Below the pieces are notes generated by a model that was not told the DNA's origin, did not search any database, and worked only from the letters and a program-made list of their open reading frames with translations. DNA of 64,000 bases from GCA-2683825 sp965662355 (GTDB lineage: Bacteria > Planctomycetota > UBA1135 > GCA-002686595), in NCBI GenBank assembly GCA_965662355.1, contig CBFIHP010000015.1, positions 87,871-151,870 of the forward strand, read 5' to 3'. This document shows, in pieces, positions 51,692 through 60,422 of this stretch; the first letter of the stretch is position 1, and each line of letters begins with the position of its first letter. A program made the translations under genes and the position numbers.

Positions 51692-52939
51692 TCACTCGGA
51701 ACCGTTTGCCTCCCCTGCGTGGCAACGCGCGGCTTCGCGCCCCACCGCCAGGCGCACGTCGCTACGCCACCTAAATTTCTCCGAGCCGTCGTTCGACTTG
51801 CCCTCCACGGCGTCCGCGATCAGCTCTCCCAGCAAGGGAGCGAACTTGAAGGCGTGTCCACTCCCGCCGGCGGCGACGATCAGGTGCGGCCTTTCGGGGT
51901 GGGCAGCGATCCAGAAGTCCTCGTCCTGCGTGTCGGAATACAGGCACAAGCGCGTGTAGGTGACGGGCGCGTCGACCAGCGCCGGAAAGGTCTCCGGCAG
52001 AAAGGCTCGGAGGCGTGCTTCATGGCTCGCGTCGATGGCGCGCGGCGCGTCCGGATCGATGGCCGCCCCAAGATCGTGAAGCGCGATCTTCACGATGCGT
52101 TCCCGCGGATGCAGCGGAAAACCGTAGAACCCCGTGCGCGCGATGTCCGCGGTGAAGACCGGGAAGCGTTGGGCTTCGAAGAGCGCCTCGTCTGCGGGTC
52201 GCAGATGGAAAACCGCGTGGCCCGTCGCGCGCATGCATGGGGCCAGTTCGGGAACCAGCTTGTAGGTCCAGCTCCCCGCGGCGACGACCACGGCATCGGC
52301 GCGCAACTCGTCGCCGCGCGCGTCGATGAGTCCGTTGCCGTCTTCGAGCAGCCTTTGGACCGCGCGGTTCTCCTCGATCTGCACACCCAGCGCACGTGCT
52401 TCGGAGAGCAGGGCCTCCACCACGCGTCCGCTGTGCGCGTACCCTCCGTGGGGATGGAAGAACCCATCGACGTAGGCACCGGAGCTCCAGGCCGGGAAGC
52501 GGCGCTCCAGCTCGCGCTGGTCCAGGCGCTGCGGTGTGTGCCCGCGCTGCTTCAGGAGCTCGAAGCTCTCGTGTTCATAGCCGCCGGGCGCCATGGGGCG
52601 CCGGCAGACCATCACCACCCCGTCCTCCTCGTACAGGGGTAGCTGCCCTGATGCGACCCAGCGCGCGTCCCATTCCAGCCAGCCCTCTCGAGCGTGCTCC
52701 ATGAGCGCCATGTAGGCCTCGTCCTTTCCGTACTCCATCCGACAGACCTTGCTGATGTCGGTGCTGGCGGCCAGGGGGTGGGGAACGGCTCCCGCATCGA
52801 GAAGCGTCACGGCGTATCCGCGCCGGCGTAATTCGATCGAGGCGGTGACACCGAAGATCCCGGCGCCGATGACGAGCACGCTTTGGTCTTCGCCCTGTTG
52901 CTGCCCTGGTTTCATTGGAAGCAGCTTAGCTACAGCCAT
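51692..52939 (-). CDS. FAD-dependent amine oxidase, monomeric sarcosine oxidase/MTOX-like
   Basis: The product has 415 residues, or 407 from the Met at 52915; neither start has a good binding site. The Rossmann motif SVLVIGAGIFGVTASIELRR opens the DAO fold. Near the end TRLCLYSDTQDEDFW carries the Cys that binds FAD covalently in sarcosine oxidases, followed by VAAGGSGHAFKFAPLLGELI, the family flavin-binding segment. It oxidises an N-methyl or secondary amine to the imine, giving H2O2. Possible substrates are sarcosine, N-methyltryptophan or pipecolate. Convergent with recQ, with a gap of two bases. Confidence 0.9.
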   Translation of the reverse strand: MAVAKLLPMKPGQQQGEDQSVLVIGAGIFGVTASIELRRRGYAVTLLDAGAVPHPLAASTDISKVCRMEYGKDEAYMALMEHAREGWLEWDARWVASGQLPLYEEDGVVMVCRRPMAPGGYEHESFELLKQRGHTPQRLDQRELERRFPAWSSGAYVDGFFHPHGGYAHSGRVVEALLSEARALGVQIEENRAVQRLLEDGNGLIDARGDELRADAVVVAAGSWTYKLVPELAPCMRATGHAVFHLRPADEALFEAQRFPVFTADIARTGFYGFPLHPRERIVKIALHDLGAAIDPDAPRAIDASHEARLRAFLPETFPALVDAPVTYTRLCLYSDTQDEDFWIAAHPERPHLIVAAGGSGHAFKFAPLLGELIADAVEGKSNDGSEKFRWRSDVRLAVGREAARCHAGEANGSE

Positions 52940-53043
52940 ATCCGGGGCCGAGCTTCGACCTCCCGCTCGTTGGGATTAGCATTCCCGGGCCCCGCGCCCA
53001 CGGACGATCGGCCGCGGGGTCCACTTTGCACGAAGACGATGCC

Positions 53044-54867
53044 ATGTCGCCCCGGGAAGGGCAGGACGAGCCCAATCGGGTGTGGGTCGCCGCGGCCGTT
53101 TTGTTCCTGGCCACGCTGTGCGCCTATCTTCCGGTTCTGCAGAACGAATTCGTCTCCTTCGACGATCCGGGTTATCTGGAGAATCGCCACGTCCGTGAAG
53201 GGTTCAGCGCCGACGGAATCGTCTGGGCCTTCACCAAGGAGCACTCCTCGAACTGGCATCCGCTGACGTGGATGTCCCACATGCTGGACGTGCAGCTCTT
53301 CGGCATGCACGCCGGGGCGCATCACTTCGAGAGCGTCGTGCTGCACGCCCTGGCGGCGATTTGCCTGCTGGTGTTCCTGCATCGCACGACCGGATCGGTG
53401 TGGGGCAGCGCGCTGGTCGCGGGTCTCTTTGCGCTGCATCCACTGCGCGTGGAATCCGTGGCCTGGGCTTCGGAGCGCAAGGACGTCTTGTCGGGACTCT
53501 TCTTCTTTCTGAGCCTGGTGCTCTACGCGAGCTACGCGCGTCGACCGAACGCCGTTCGGTATATCGCCCTTTGTCTGTGCTTCGCCCTGGGATTGCTGGC
53601 CAAGCCCATGCTGGTCACGCTTCCGGCCGTTCTCCTGTTGGTCGATCTCTGGCCCTTGCGCCGCGAGGGGATCTCGAAGCTCGTGCTCGAGAAGATTCCG
53701 ATTCTCGCGTTGTCGATCGGTTCCTGCATCGCGACGGTGTGGGCTCAGGATGCCGGAGGCGCAATCAAGGACTTCGATTCCCTGGCCTTGTCGGCGCGCA
53801 TCGCCAACGCTTTCGAGAGCGTGTGGCTCTATCTCGGAAAGTCCCTCTGGCCCGCAGATCTCGCGGTCTTCTATCCGCACCCGGCCTTGGTCCACGCCGA
53901 TCACCAACCCTGGCGCTGGCAGGCGCTTCTCGGGGTCGTGTTCGTCATCGTCGTCACGCTCGGTTGCTTGCGTCAGCTGCGTCAGCGCCCCTGGTTGACG
54001 GCGGGTTGGTTCTGGTATCTCGGCATGCTCGTGCCGGTGATCGGAATTCTGCAGGTGGGCGGACAGCGCATCGCGGATCGCTACACGTATCTGCCCCTGG
54101 TGGGGATCACCTTCGCCCTGGTCTTCGAGATTCGTCCGCGGCTCTCGGATTCCCTGCGCAAACCGGCGCGGATCGCAGGCGCGTCAATCCTGGTCCTCTT
54201 GGGCGTTCTCACCTGGCGCCAGGCCACGGTGTGGAGGGACACCGAGACGCTTTTCCTGCATACCTTGGCGGTTACCGAGCGCAACTACGTCGCCCACAAC
54301 AACCTGGCCCTGGAGTACATGCAAAGCGGGCGTGCAGACCAGGCCATCGAACACCTCGAAGCACGCCTGGCGATCTCGCCCGCCACCGGTGCCTACATCA
54401 ACCTGGGCACGATCTACGCCCAGCGCGGCGAAACGGACAAGGCCATCACGACTTTCGAGAAGGCCCTGACCCGCAAGGCGGATCAAGCCGACGCTTTGGC
54501 CAATCTCGGCGCGCTCTATCTGTCCAAGGGCGACGAGCCGCGCGCTCGCAAGTACCTGGAACAAGCCCTCCAGACCAAGAGAGCGCCGATCACCGCCTGT
54601 GAGCGATTGGCATGGATGCTGGTCACGACGCGCCAGCCGAACGGTCGCGATGCGGCGCGCGCTCTGCGACTGATCGAGAAGAGCCTGAAACGACAGGGAG
54701 CGGGTACCTGGTCCTTCCAGCGCACCCTGGCCGCCGTGCGCGCAGCCAACGGCGACTTCGAAGGAGCCGTGAAGGCCATCCGCAAAGCCACGCGCGGTGC
54801 ACCGCCTCCCGTCCGTGCTCAACTGGACAAGGAACGTGAACTCTACCTGTCCGGGCGTACCCTCTGA
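53044..54867 (+). CDS. GT-C-like membrane protein with C-terminal TPRs (TMTC type)
   Basis: The product has 607 residues from ATG 53044. The first ~400 hold about ten membrane segments, beginning VWVAAAVLFLATLCAYLPVL and including the first-loop acidic pair in FVSFDDPGYL. NWHPLTWMSHMLDVQLFG and LFALHPLRVESVAWASERKD are hallmarks of the TMTC/DUF1736 group of glycosyltransferase-like proteins. About six TPR units follow (ALEYMQSGRADQAIEHLEAR, YINLGTIYAQRGETDKAITT, LGALYLSKGDEPRARKYLEQ). It probably transfers sugar from a lipid donor to exported protein. The next gene starts eight bases after its stop. Confidence 0.85.
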   Translation: MSPREGQDEPNRVWVAAAVLFLATLCAYLPVLQNEFVSFDDPGYLENRHVREGFSADGIVWAFTKEHSSNWHPLTWMSHMLDVQLFGMHAGAHHFESVVLHALAAICLLVFLHRTTGSVWGSALVAGLFALHPLRVESVAWASERKDVLSGLFFFLSLVLYASYARRPNAVRYIALCLCFALGLLAKPMLVTLPAVLLLVDLWPLRREGISKLVLEKIPILALSIGSCIATVWAQDAGGAIKDFDSLALSARIANAFESVWLYLGKSLWPADLAVFYPHPALVHADHQPWRWQALLGVVFVIVVTLGCLRQLRQRPWLTAGWFWYLGMLVPVIGILQVGGQRIADRYTYLPLVGITFALVFEIRPRLSDSLRKPARIAGASILVLLGVLTWRQATVWRDTETLFLHTLAVTERNYVAHNNLALEYMQSGRADQAIEHLEARLAISPATGAYINLGTIYAQRGETDKAITTFEKALTRKADQADALANLGALYLSKGDEPRARKYLEQALQTKRAPITACERLAWMLVTTRQPNGRDAARALRLIEKSLKRQGAGTWSFQRTLAAVRAANGDFEGAVKAIRKATRGAPPPVRAQLDKERELYLSGRTL

Positions 54868-54874
54868 GGCCCCC

Positions 54875-55939
54875 ATGACCCGTCCACCCCTGACGACCAA
54901 GACGAAGCGCCTGCTCGCCCTGCTCGGCGGCGTTCTGTCTCTTTGCCTGTTCTTCGTCCTGCTCGAGGGCTTCGCCAGCTTGATGCTGGCCTGGAGCGTG
55001 CCGCACAAGAGCCTTCTGACCGAGCGCACGCACTGCGTCTACGATCCGCTCCTCGGCTGGATCAACGAAAGTAACGTCCACGTCGAAGATCTCTACGGGC
55101 AAGGTCTGGGCCTGTCGACAAACGCACGCGCCCTGCGCGGGCGCAACGACGTGACTCCCACACCCGCCCCTGGGCGCTTTCGCATTCTGTGCCTGGGCGA
55201 TTCGTTCACCTTGGGACACGGCGTCGATGACAGCGCGACCTTCCCGGCGTGGATGGAGCGGCTCCACGCCTCCCTGGAAGCCCCCAACATGGGGCAGGGT
55301 GGCTACGGCGTCGATCAATCCTATCTGTGGTACCGCCGCGATGCCGCGGACCTCGAGGCCCAGGTCGTGCTCCTGAGCTTCATCGCCCCGGACTTCGAGC
55401 GCATGCTCAGCGAACGTTTCCAGGGCCAATACCCAAAGCCCCGGCTACGCGTAGAGAATGGCCAGCTCATCTACCCGAGCGAACCGCTCCCCGAGGACTG
55501 GACGCCCACCGACAAGGTGCTCTCGCGCTTCACCGACAACCTCTCCATCGTCGAGCTGTTCCAGCAGCTGCAATGGGAACGTGGAGGGCCCCGGCTCACG
55601 GACACGAGCTATCAACCGATCGCCGAGGCCGTACTCGTCGACCTCGAGAAGCTGGTCCAGGAACGCGGAGGCCGACTGGTCCTGGCCCACATCCCCGTGC
55701 GCGACCGCAACGTCGGCTACACCGATGCCGTACTCGCCTGGCTCAAGCCTCTCGCCCAGCGCATCGATGTCCCCCTCATCAACCTGGCCGACGAGTTCGC
55801 AGGTTTCGTCCCCGGCGAAGCGGACTCCCTGTACCTCCCTGCTGGCCACATGAACGCCAGCGGCAACCGGCGCCTTGCCGAACTCCTGACAGCACGCTTG
55901 CGCGGCTTGTTTCCCGAATTGCCGATGTCGGACCTCTGA
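54875..55939 (+). CDS. Membrane-anchored SGNH hydrolase-like protein
   Basis: The product has 354 residues from ATG 54875, with an N-terminal anchor (LLALLGGVLSLCLFFVLLEG). Block I is present as ILCLGDSFTLGHGV, and NMGQGGYGVDQSYLWYRR supplies block II. Block V reads LPAGHMNASGN: the His is kept but the Asp usually two or three residues before it is replaced. Activity may be lost or use another acid. It is coupled to the TMTC-like gene by a spacing of seven bases, suggesting O-acylation or deacylation of the same surface glycan, as with AlgX-type proteins. Confidence 0.8.
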   Translation: MTRPPLTTKTKRLLALLGGVLSLCLFFVLLEGFASLMLAWSVPHKSLLTERTHCVYDPLLGWINESNVHVEDLYGQGLGLSTNARALRGRNDVTPTPAPGRFRILCLGDSFTLGHGVDDSATFPAWMERLHASLEAPNMGQGGYGVDQSYLWYRRDAADLEAQVVLLSFIAPDFERMLSERFQGQYPKPRLRVENGQLIYPSEPLPEDWTPTDKVLSRFTDNLSIVELFQQLQWERGGPRLTDTSYQPIAEAVLVDLEKLVQERGGRLVLAHIPVRDRNVGYTDAVLAWLKPLAQRIDVPLINLADEFAGFVPGEADSLYLPAGHMNASGNRRLAELLTARLRGLFPELPMSDL

Positions 55940-55954
55940 CACCGTACGCCACCT

Positions 55955-57979
55955 TCAGCGCCGAACGAAATGCCGTAGAGCATCATCCGAAAAGGACCAT
56001 CCCTCCGGAGACAGCTTCCGACGTTCATACGAACGAACCGCCGGAATGCCCGACAAAGGCGGCACGTCACGTTCCCGTCTCAACACCTCCACATCGCATC
56101 CGAGCTCCCCAAACGTCCGCTTTCCAACCGACACATAAGCCGCTCGCTGTGCAAGCACCGTCTCGTAGAGCGCACCCTCGTTGCCCATCCACGTGTGATA
56201 CAAGAAGTCATCGTTCGGCGTCACGCGCACGATGTAATCCGGCAGACTTTCCACATCCGCCAAGGCGAGGGTCTCGACCCAGTAGGCAACGCGTGGTTCG
56301 GGTGGGAATACGATGCTGCCGATCATGTCGCCAGCGACGAAGACGTCCTCGAAGTTGACGGCATCCTCCCCGCCGGTGAGCAGGTACCAGCGCAACGTGT
56401 TGTTCGTGAGTTGATCCCAACCACCGGCCAGTAGCACGTTTTGGGCTCTGTCGACCTGCTCATCGACGAATGCGCACAGTTCGCCGATCTGGGGGTGCCC
56501 CTCGAGCTCCCAGTCGATGGTGCGATCGAGATCGAGATACAGATGCACGCCCCCCGGAAGCGCTGGTAGGGCCAACGCCGCTACAACGAGAACTCCGCTG
56601 ACCTGGCGTGTCGTTCCGCCGTGAAGGACAAGGCGTGCCACACAGAGAAGGAAGGCCCCGGAGGAGAGTGCCATGAGGGAGGTGCCGAGGTACCTAAAGA
56701 CATCCAGGTAGTCTTCGGTCAAGGAGAAGGGCGTGCCGGAGCTCCATCGAAAAGGTAGCTCGGGTGCAATCCGACACAGGAGTGCTAAGCCAAAGACAGC
56801 ACTCGTCGTGGGCACGAGTACGAAGGTGCGGCGCAGGTCCGATCTCGTCGCGGCGCGCATCAACCAATCGCGTGTGGCTTCCCACCAAAGCGGCAGCTGC
56901 AGGGCGAGAAACAGCAGGAAGGCCGGTGCTTCCACGATGTTGTAGCGGAAGTAGAAGCGGCCACGGAGGACGTAGAAGGCCGTCGAGCACAGGGCCCACA
57001 GCCACACGGCACGCAACCCCGGCTCTCTACAACGTCGCCAGAGACTCGCGAAGGCCATCAGCGCGCCGAGTCCCACGGCGATCGAACTGGCGTACTCGAC
57101 AAAGAGCGTCGCTCCCGTGTCACGCACCGTGCGCGAAAGTGAGGACGGAAGCGGATGGCGCACGCTGTCGCCCAGGGCATCCAGCTTGTCGGGATGGGCA
57201 AACCAGGCGAGGACCATCACGAACGCGGTGGCGAACAGCGGCACGGCCCCCGAGCGATAGAAGCGTGGAATCGAAAAGCGTGCGCGTCCCAGCTCGCTCA
57301 AGCCGAGCATCAAGGCCAAAAAGCCGCCGTGGTCATACTTCGTCAGAGCCGCGACACCCAGTGCCAGACCAGCCAACCAGGCGCGGCTGGCCGGGTGCTC
57401 ACGCTCCAGCGACCACAGATACGCCAACAACGCCAGGTAGGTGAAGAAGAGCCCCGTGGTCGCGATGAGGCTCTGCGCGGAGAACGTCAGGACATTCGGC
57501 GCTGCCAGCAGGAGCACCACCGCCAGCACTCCACTGCGCGCCGGGCTCTTGGGCGCTAGCCGGCGCGCGATCGCGAAGAAGCACAGAGTCGTACCGAACA
57601 GGAGCACGATCGACGGCAAGCGCGCGGAGAAGTCACTCGCCCCGAGGACAAGAAAGAAGGGCTGCACAAACCACGCGTGAACGAAAGGGTACCAGCGCAC
57701 ATGGGGCTGCACCGGAGCGTGCCAGCGCTCGGGGAAGTAGGTATCGCGCAGGAAACCCGCGGCGTCGCCCTGCACCATCCGATCGTGCAATCGCAGAGCC
57801 TCGATCGCGTGCACGGCCTCATCGGCGTCCATGGTCCATGCGGTGGCGTACACGGTGCGCGCCAGGTACGCGCAGCTGACCAGCGAAAGCAGGAGCACCA
57901 ACACCCTCGCGGTACGCAACTCCTGGCGCGAACGCGAGCGTCCCAGTGCCTGAGCGACGTCCTCGGGAACGCTCTCCAC
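55955..57979 (-). CDS. Polytopic PMT/ArnT-like glycosyltransferase (GT39/GT83 type)
   Basis: The product has 674 residues from GTG 57979. The first loop carries TAWTMDADEAVHAIEALRLH, in which DADE matches the acidic pair of GT-C enzymes, followed by PFVHAWFVQPFFLVLGASDF and SARLPSIVLLFGTTLCFFAI, the usual pattern. About eleven membrane helices are followed by a soluble C-terminal domain of about 170 residues with VDEQVDRAQNVLLAGGWDQL and a Trp-rich region. It is translationally coupled to the dipeptidase gene (TAGTG). Probably transfers a sugar from polyprenyl phosphate in the cell envelope. Confidence 0.82.
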   Translation of the reverse strand: MESVPEDVAQALGRSRSRQELRTARVLVLLLSLVSCAYLARTVYATAWTMDADEAVHAIEALRLHDRMVQGDAAGFLRDTYFPERWHAPVQPHVRWYPFVHAWFVQPFFLVLGASDFSARLPSIVLLFGTTLCFFAIARRLAPKSPARSGVLAVVLLLAAPNVLTFSAQSLIATTGLFFTYLALLAYLWSLEREHPASRAWLAGLALGVAALTKYDHGGFLALMLGLSELGRARFSIPRFYRSGAVPLFATAFVMVLAWFAHPDKLDALGDSVRHPLPSSLSRTVRDTGATLFVEYASSIAVGLGALMAFASLWRRCREPGLRAVWLWALCSTAFYVLRGRFYFRYNIVEAPAFLLFLALQLPLWWEATRDWLMRAATRSDLRRTFVLVPTTSAVFGLALLCRIAPELPFRWSSGTPFSLTEDYLDVFRYLGTSLMALSSGAFLLCVARLVLHGGTTRQVSGVLVVAALALPALPGGVHLYLDLDRTIDWELEGHPQIGELCAFVDEQVDRAQNVLLAGGWDQLTNNTLRWYLLTGGEDAVNFEDVFVAGDMIGSIVFPPEPRVAYWVETLALADVESLPDYIVRVTPNDDFLYHTWMGNEGALYETVLAQRAAYVSVGKRTFGELGCDVEVLRRERDVPPLSGIPAVRSYERRKLSPEGWSFSDDALRHFVRR

Positions 57980-59187
57980 TACTCGCTGAGGGCGGGCTGG
58001 CCCGCCTCACCCGACACGGTATCGAGCGAGGGCGCCGCGATCGATTCTCGCGTCCGAACGAAAGCGAAGGTTCCGATGGCCGTGGCATCCGCGAAGACGC
58101 GCCGCAGGTTCAAACCCGCCATCTGCTCGACCTCGCTGGGCGTGAAGCCGCGTTGAAGCAGCGCTTCGAGGAGGACCCCATACCGGGACGCATCCTCGAG
58201 GCCTTCCGGCCCACGCTCGATGCCGTCGAAGTCCGATCCCAGGGCAACGTGCGCCACGCCGGCGATCTCGACGGCGTGCACGATGTGATCTATCAGCCGC
58301 TTCAGAGCCATGGGGCGCGCCTGCCTTCGCATCACGTCTTGCGACGAGACGAAGCGCTCGGCATCGTTGGCGCCAGCGCGGTTCTTGTACTCGGCCGTCT
58401 CGCGCACGCGTGCCTCCTCGGCGCGTGCCTCCGCATCGAGAAAGCCCGGGTGGAAGACGATCCCGCACACACCGCCGTGCTTTGCCAGAGTACGCAGTTG
58501 ATCGTTGGTCAAGTTGCGCGGGTGATCGTGCAAGGCCTTGCACCCCGAGTGACTCGCAAGTACCGGCGCCGAACTGGCGCTGACCACGTCATAGAAAGCA
58601 CGTTCAGATGCGTGCGAGACATCCACGAGCATGCCGCAGACGTTCATCAACTGCACGACCGCGCGACCGAACTCATCGATGCCGGGGGGAACATTGGCAC
58701 CGGCTCCATCCTGGCAGGATCGAATCCATGGCAAGTGGTTGTTCCAGACGAGCGTCATGCCACGCAAACCATGCTCGAAAAGCCACTCGAGCTTCCCCAG
58801 GTCACATTCGATCGCGTGTCCGCCCTCGATACTGGGTATCCCACCGATCAAACCGGCGCGTCGCGCAACGTCCAGTTGGCCGGCGTTCCCCACGAGACGG
58901 AATCGATCCGGGTGTTGCGCTTCGAGCTCGTGCACCGCTCGAAGCATCCGCACCGCGCGATCGAAAGAACGATCCAGGTGTTGCTCGGGATCCACCCAGA
59001 GCACGTTCACCCAAACACCGACACCGCCCTCGGCGGCTCGGACCAGGTCGAAGTGACCCGAAGTACCGCGGAGACCAAGGTCGCATCCGAGGTCGACGGC
59101 ACGGCCGATCGCATCGACGTGGGCATCGAAAACGACCCCCCGACGAACAAAATCGAGGGCGACGGGAGAAAGCTCGGGCGTGGGCAT
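57979..59187 (-). CDS. Membrane dipeptidase (renal dipeptidase, M19) family protein
   Basis: The product has 402 residues from ATG 59187. The binuclear zinc site is complete: VVFDAHVDAIG (HxD), SIEGGHAIE (bridging Glu), DVSHASERAF and ASHSGCKALHDHPRNL (two His), and LGSDFDGI (Asp). It hydrolyses dipeptides with preference for certain D-residues at the C-terminal end and may recycle peptidoglycan peptides. No signal peptide or membrane segment is seen, so despite the family name it is probably cytoplasmic. Its stop overlaps the start of the following glycosyltransferase. Confidence 0.93.
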   Translation of the reverse strand: MPTPELSPVALDFVRRGVVFDAHVDAIGRAVDLGCDLGLRGTSGHFDLVRAAEGGVGVWVNVLWVDPEQHLDRSFDRAVRMLRAVHELEAQHPDRFRLVGNAGQLDVARRAGLIGGIPSIEGGHAIECDLGKLEWLFEHGLRGMTLVWNNHLPWIRSCQDGAGANVPPGIDEFGRAVVQLMNVCGMLVDVSHASERAFYDVVSASSAPVLASHSGCKALHDHPRNLTNDQLRTLAKHGGVCGIVFHPGFLDAEARAEEARVRETAEYKNRAGANDAERFVSSQDVMRRQARPMALKRLIDHIVHAVEIAGVAHVALGSDFDGIERGPEGLEDASRYGVLLEALLQRGFTPSEVEQMAGLNLRRVFADATAIGTFAFVRTRESIAAPSLDTVSGEAGQPALSE

Positions 59188-59561
59188 CACCTAGATGGAA
59201 ACCACACATCTCCGAGGAAGGAAGCCCGCTCGTCCGAAAACCAGGGCTCGTGTGCGTATTTCTGCCCCTGGGAGCCCGTACTGGCTCGGACGCCGCTGAC
59301 CATCCCGAGCTGGTCGTCTTGCTGAAGAGCCAGAAGCACGAGCGAAGACGCCTGCCTGGGCTAGGCGCGAGCCCCCTGTCAACCTGACAGCTGGCGGAAC
59401 GGCCTGCTTTGCCGGCTGCCACTCTGGCAGCGTACCCTGCACGCGCCATCCCCTGATGGGCCTTTGCATGGGCGAAGAGGCCCGTCAAGCCGGCTCGGAG
59501 GCCTGCGGCACACCCTTTGCTCAGTCCGGGGCCTGCCACCCTCCTGGGGGCTCTCCCTCAA
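59188..59561 (+). other. Divergent intergenic region with two short palindromes
   Basis: No gene is supported. CTGTCA-ACC-TGACAG at 59376-59390 and GCTGCCA-CTC-TGGCAGC at 59415-59431 are perfect inverted repeats with three-base loops that could be operators or small hairpins for the response regulator gene. Confidence 0.45.
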
Positions 59562-59948
59562 ATGATTCGGACCCATCGATTTCTCCTGGCCGACGACGAT
59601 GTCGAGGTACGCCTTGGGGTCGCCGAGCTATTGTCGGGCTTGGGCCTCGAGTTCCTCCATGCCCAAACGGGCCTCGAGGCGATCGAGCTGGGACGGACCG
59701 AACGGATCGACGGGGCGCTCTTCGACATGCACATGCCCGGATGCACCGGAGTCGAGGCCATTTCGATACTGCGCCAAGAGCGGATCGAGCTCCCCTTCCT
59801 CGTGTACTCGGGTCGCTGGACGCTCGGCCTCGAGAAGTCCGTCCTCGCCGTCGGCGCGGTCGCCTGCCTCAAGAAGCCGGTCGAGCCGTACCAATTGCGG
59901 CGCGCGGTGCGCGAAGCCCTGGGGCTCGATCCAGCAAACAACAACTGA
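59562..59948 (+). CDS. Single-domain response regulator (receiver)
   Basis: The product has 128 residues, just one receiver domain. ATG 59562 gives the start MIRTHRFLLADDDVEVRLGV with the acidic pocket. The phospho-accepting Asp is in GALFDMHMPGCTGV, the switch Ser in LVYSGR and the conserved Lys in CLKKPVEPYQL. No output domain follows and no histidine kinase is adjacent, so it may be a phosphate shuttle or act through protein contacts. The gene is 105 bp ahead of groES in the same direction. Confidence 0.9.
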   Translation: MIRTHRFLLADDDVEVRLGVAELLSGLGLEFLHAQTGLEAIELGRTERIDGALFDMHMPGCTGVEAISILRQERIELPFLVYSGRWTLGLEKSVLAVGAVACLKKPVEPYQLRRAVREALGLDPANNN

Positions 59949-60003
59949 TCACCGTCGCCAACCGAAAGGCGCCAACTTACGGCAGTGCCAGCGGGTAGCG
60001 ACG

Positions 60004-60018
60004 GCTCGAACCAAACCA
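60004..60018 (+). repeat. 15-base leader repeat before groES
   Basis: GCTCGAACCAAACCA occurs here and again at 60377-60391 before groEL, each 31-50 bases upstream of the start codon. Both leaders are poor in T and free of obvious hairpins. A CIRCE operator is not present. Confidence 0.7.
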
Positions 60019-60053
60019 ACCACCCAAAGAAACCAAAGACAAAAGAGACACAG

Positions 60054-60365
60054 ATGGCAACCAAGACCAAAGCCAAGCTCAACCTGCGTCCCCTCGGCGA
60101 CCGTGTGATCCTCCAGCGGGCAGAAGCCGAAGAGAAGACCGCGGGCGGCATCCTGCTCCCCGAGAGCGCCAAGGACAAGCCGAAGCAGGGCAAGATCGTG
60201 GCCTGCGGCGAAGGCCGCGTCCTCGACAACGGCGACCACCTCAAGATGAATGTCAAGGCGGGCGATCGCGTCCTCTTCAGCTCGTACGCCGGCACCGAGG
60301 TCAAGCACGAAGGCGAAGAGCTCCTGATCATGAGCGAGTCCGACATCCTCGCGATCATCGACTGA
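60054..60365 (+). CDS. groES: Co-chaperonin GroES
   Basis: The product has 103 residues and forms the heptameric lid of GroEL. LRPLGDRVILQRAEAEEKT leads to the mobile loop AGGILLPESAKDKPKQG, then GDRVLFSSYAGTEVKHEGEE and the end MSESDILAIID, all standard. Seven extra residues (MATKTKA) precede the usual start, and the length is otherwise normal. It is 57 bp ahead of groEL and surely co-transcribed. Confidence 0.97.
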   Translation: MATKTKAKLNLRPLGDRVILQRAEAEEKTAGGILLPESAKDKPKQGKIVACGEGRVLDNGDHLKMNVKAGDRVLFSSYAGTEVKHEGEELLIMSESDILAIID

Positions 60366-60376
60366 CCCTTTCGGTC

Positions 60377-60391
60377 GCTCGAACCAAACCA
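60377..60391 (+). repeat. 15-base leader repeat before groEL
   Basis: Identical to 60004-60018 over all 15 bases; it sits between groES and groEL. Confidence 0.7.
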
Positions 60392-60422
60392 CCAGGCTCT
60401 CAATCCAAGGAACCGAATTTCG

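Noticed and set aside
59949..60053. CIRCE operator before groES
   Set aside because: No TTAGCACTC-N9-GAGTGCTAA-like inverted repeat is present in the leader or between groES and groEL.
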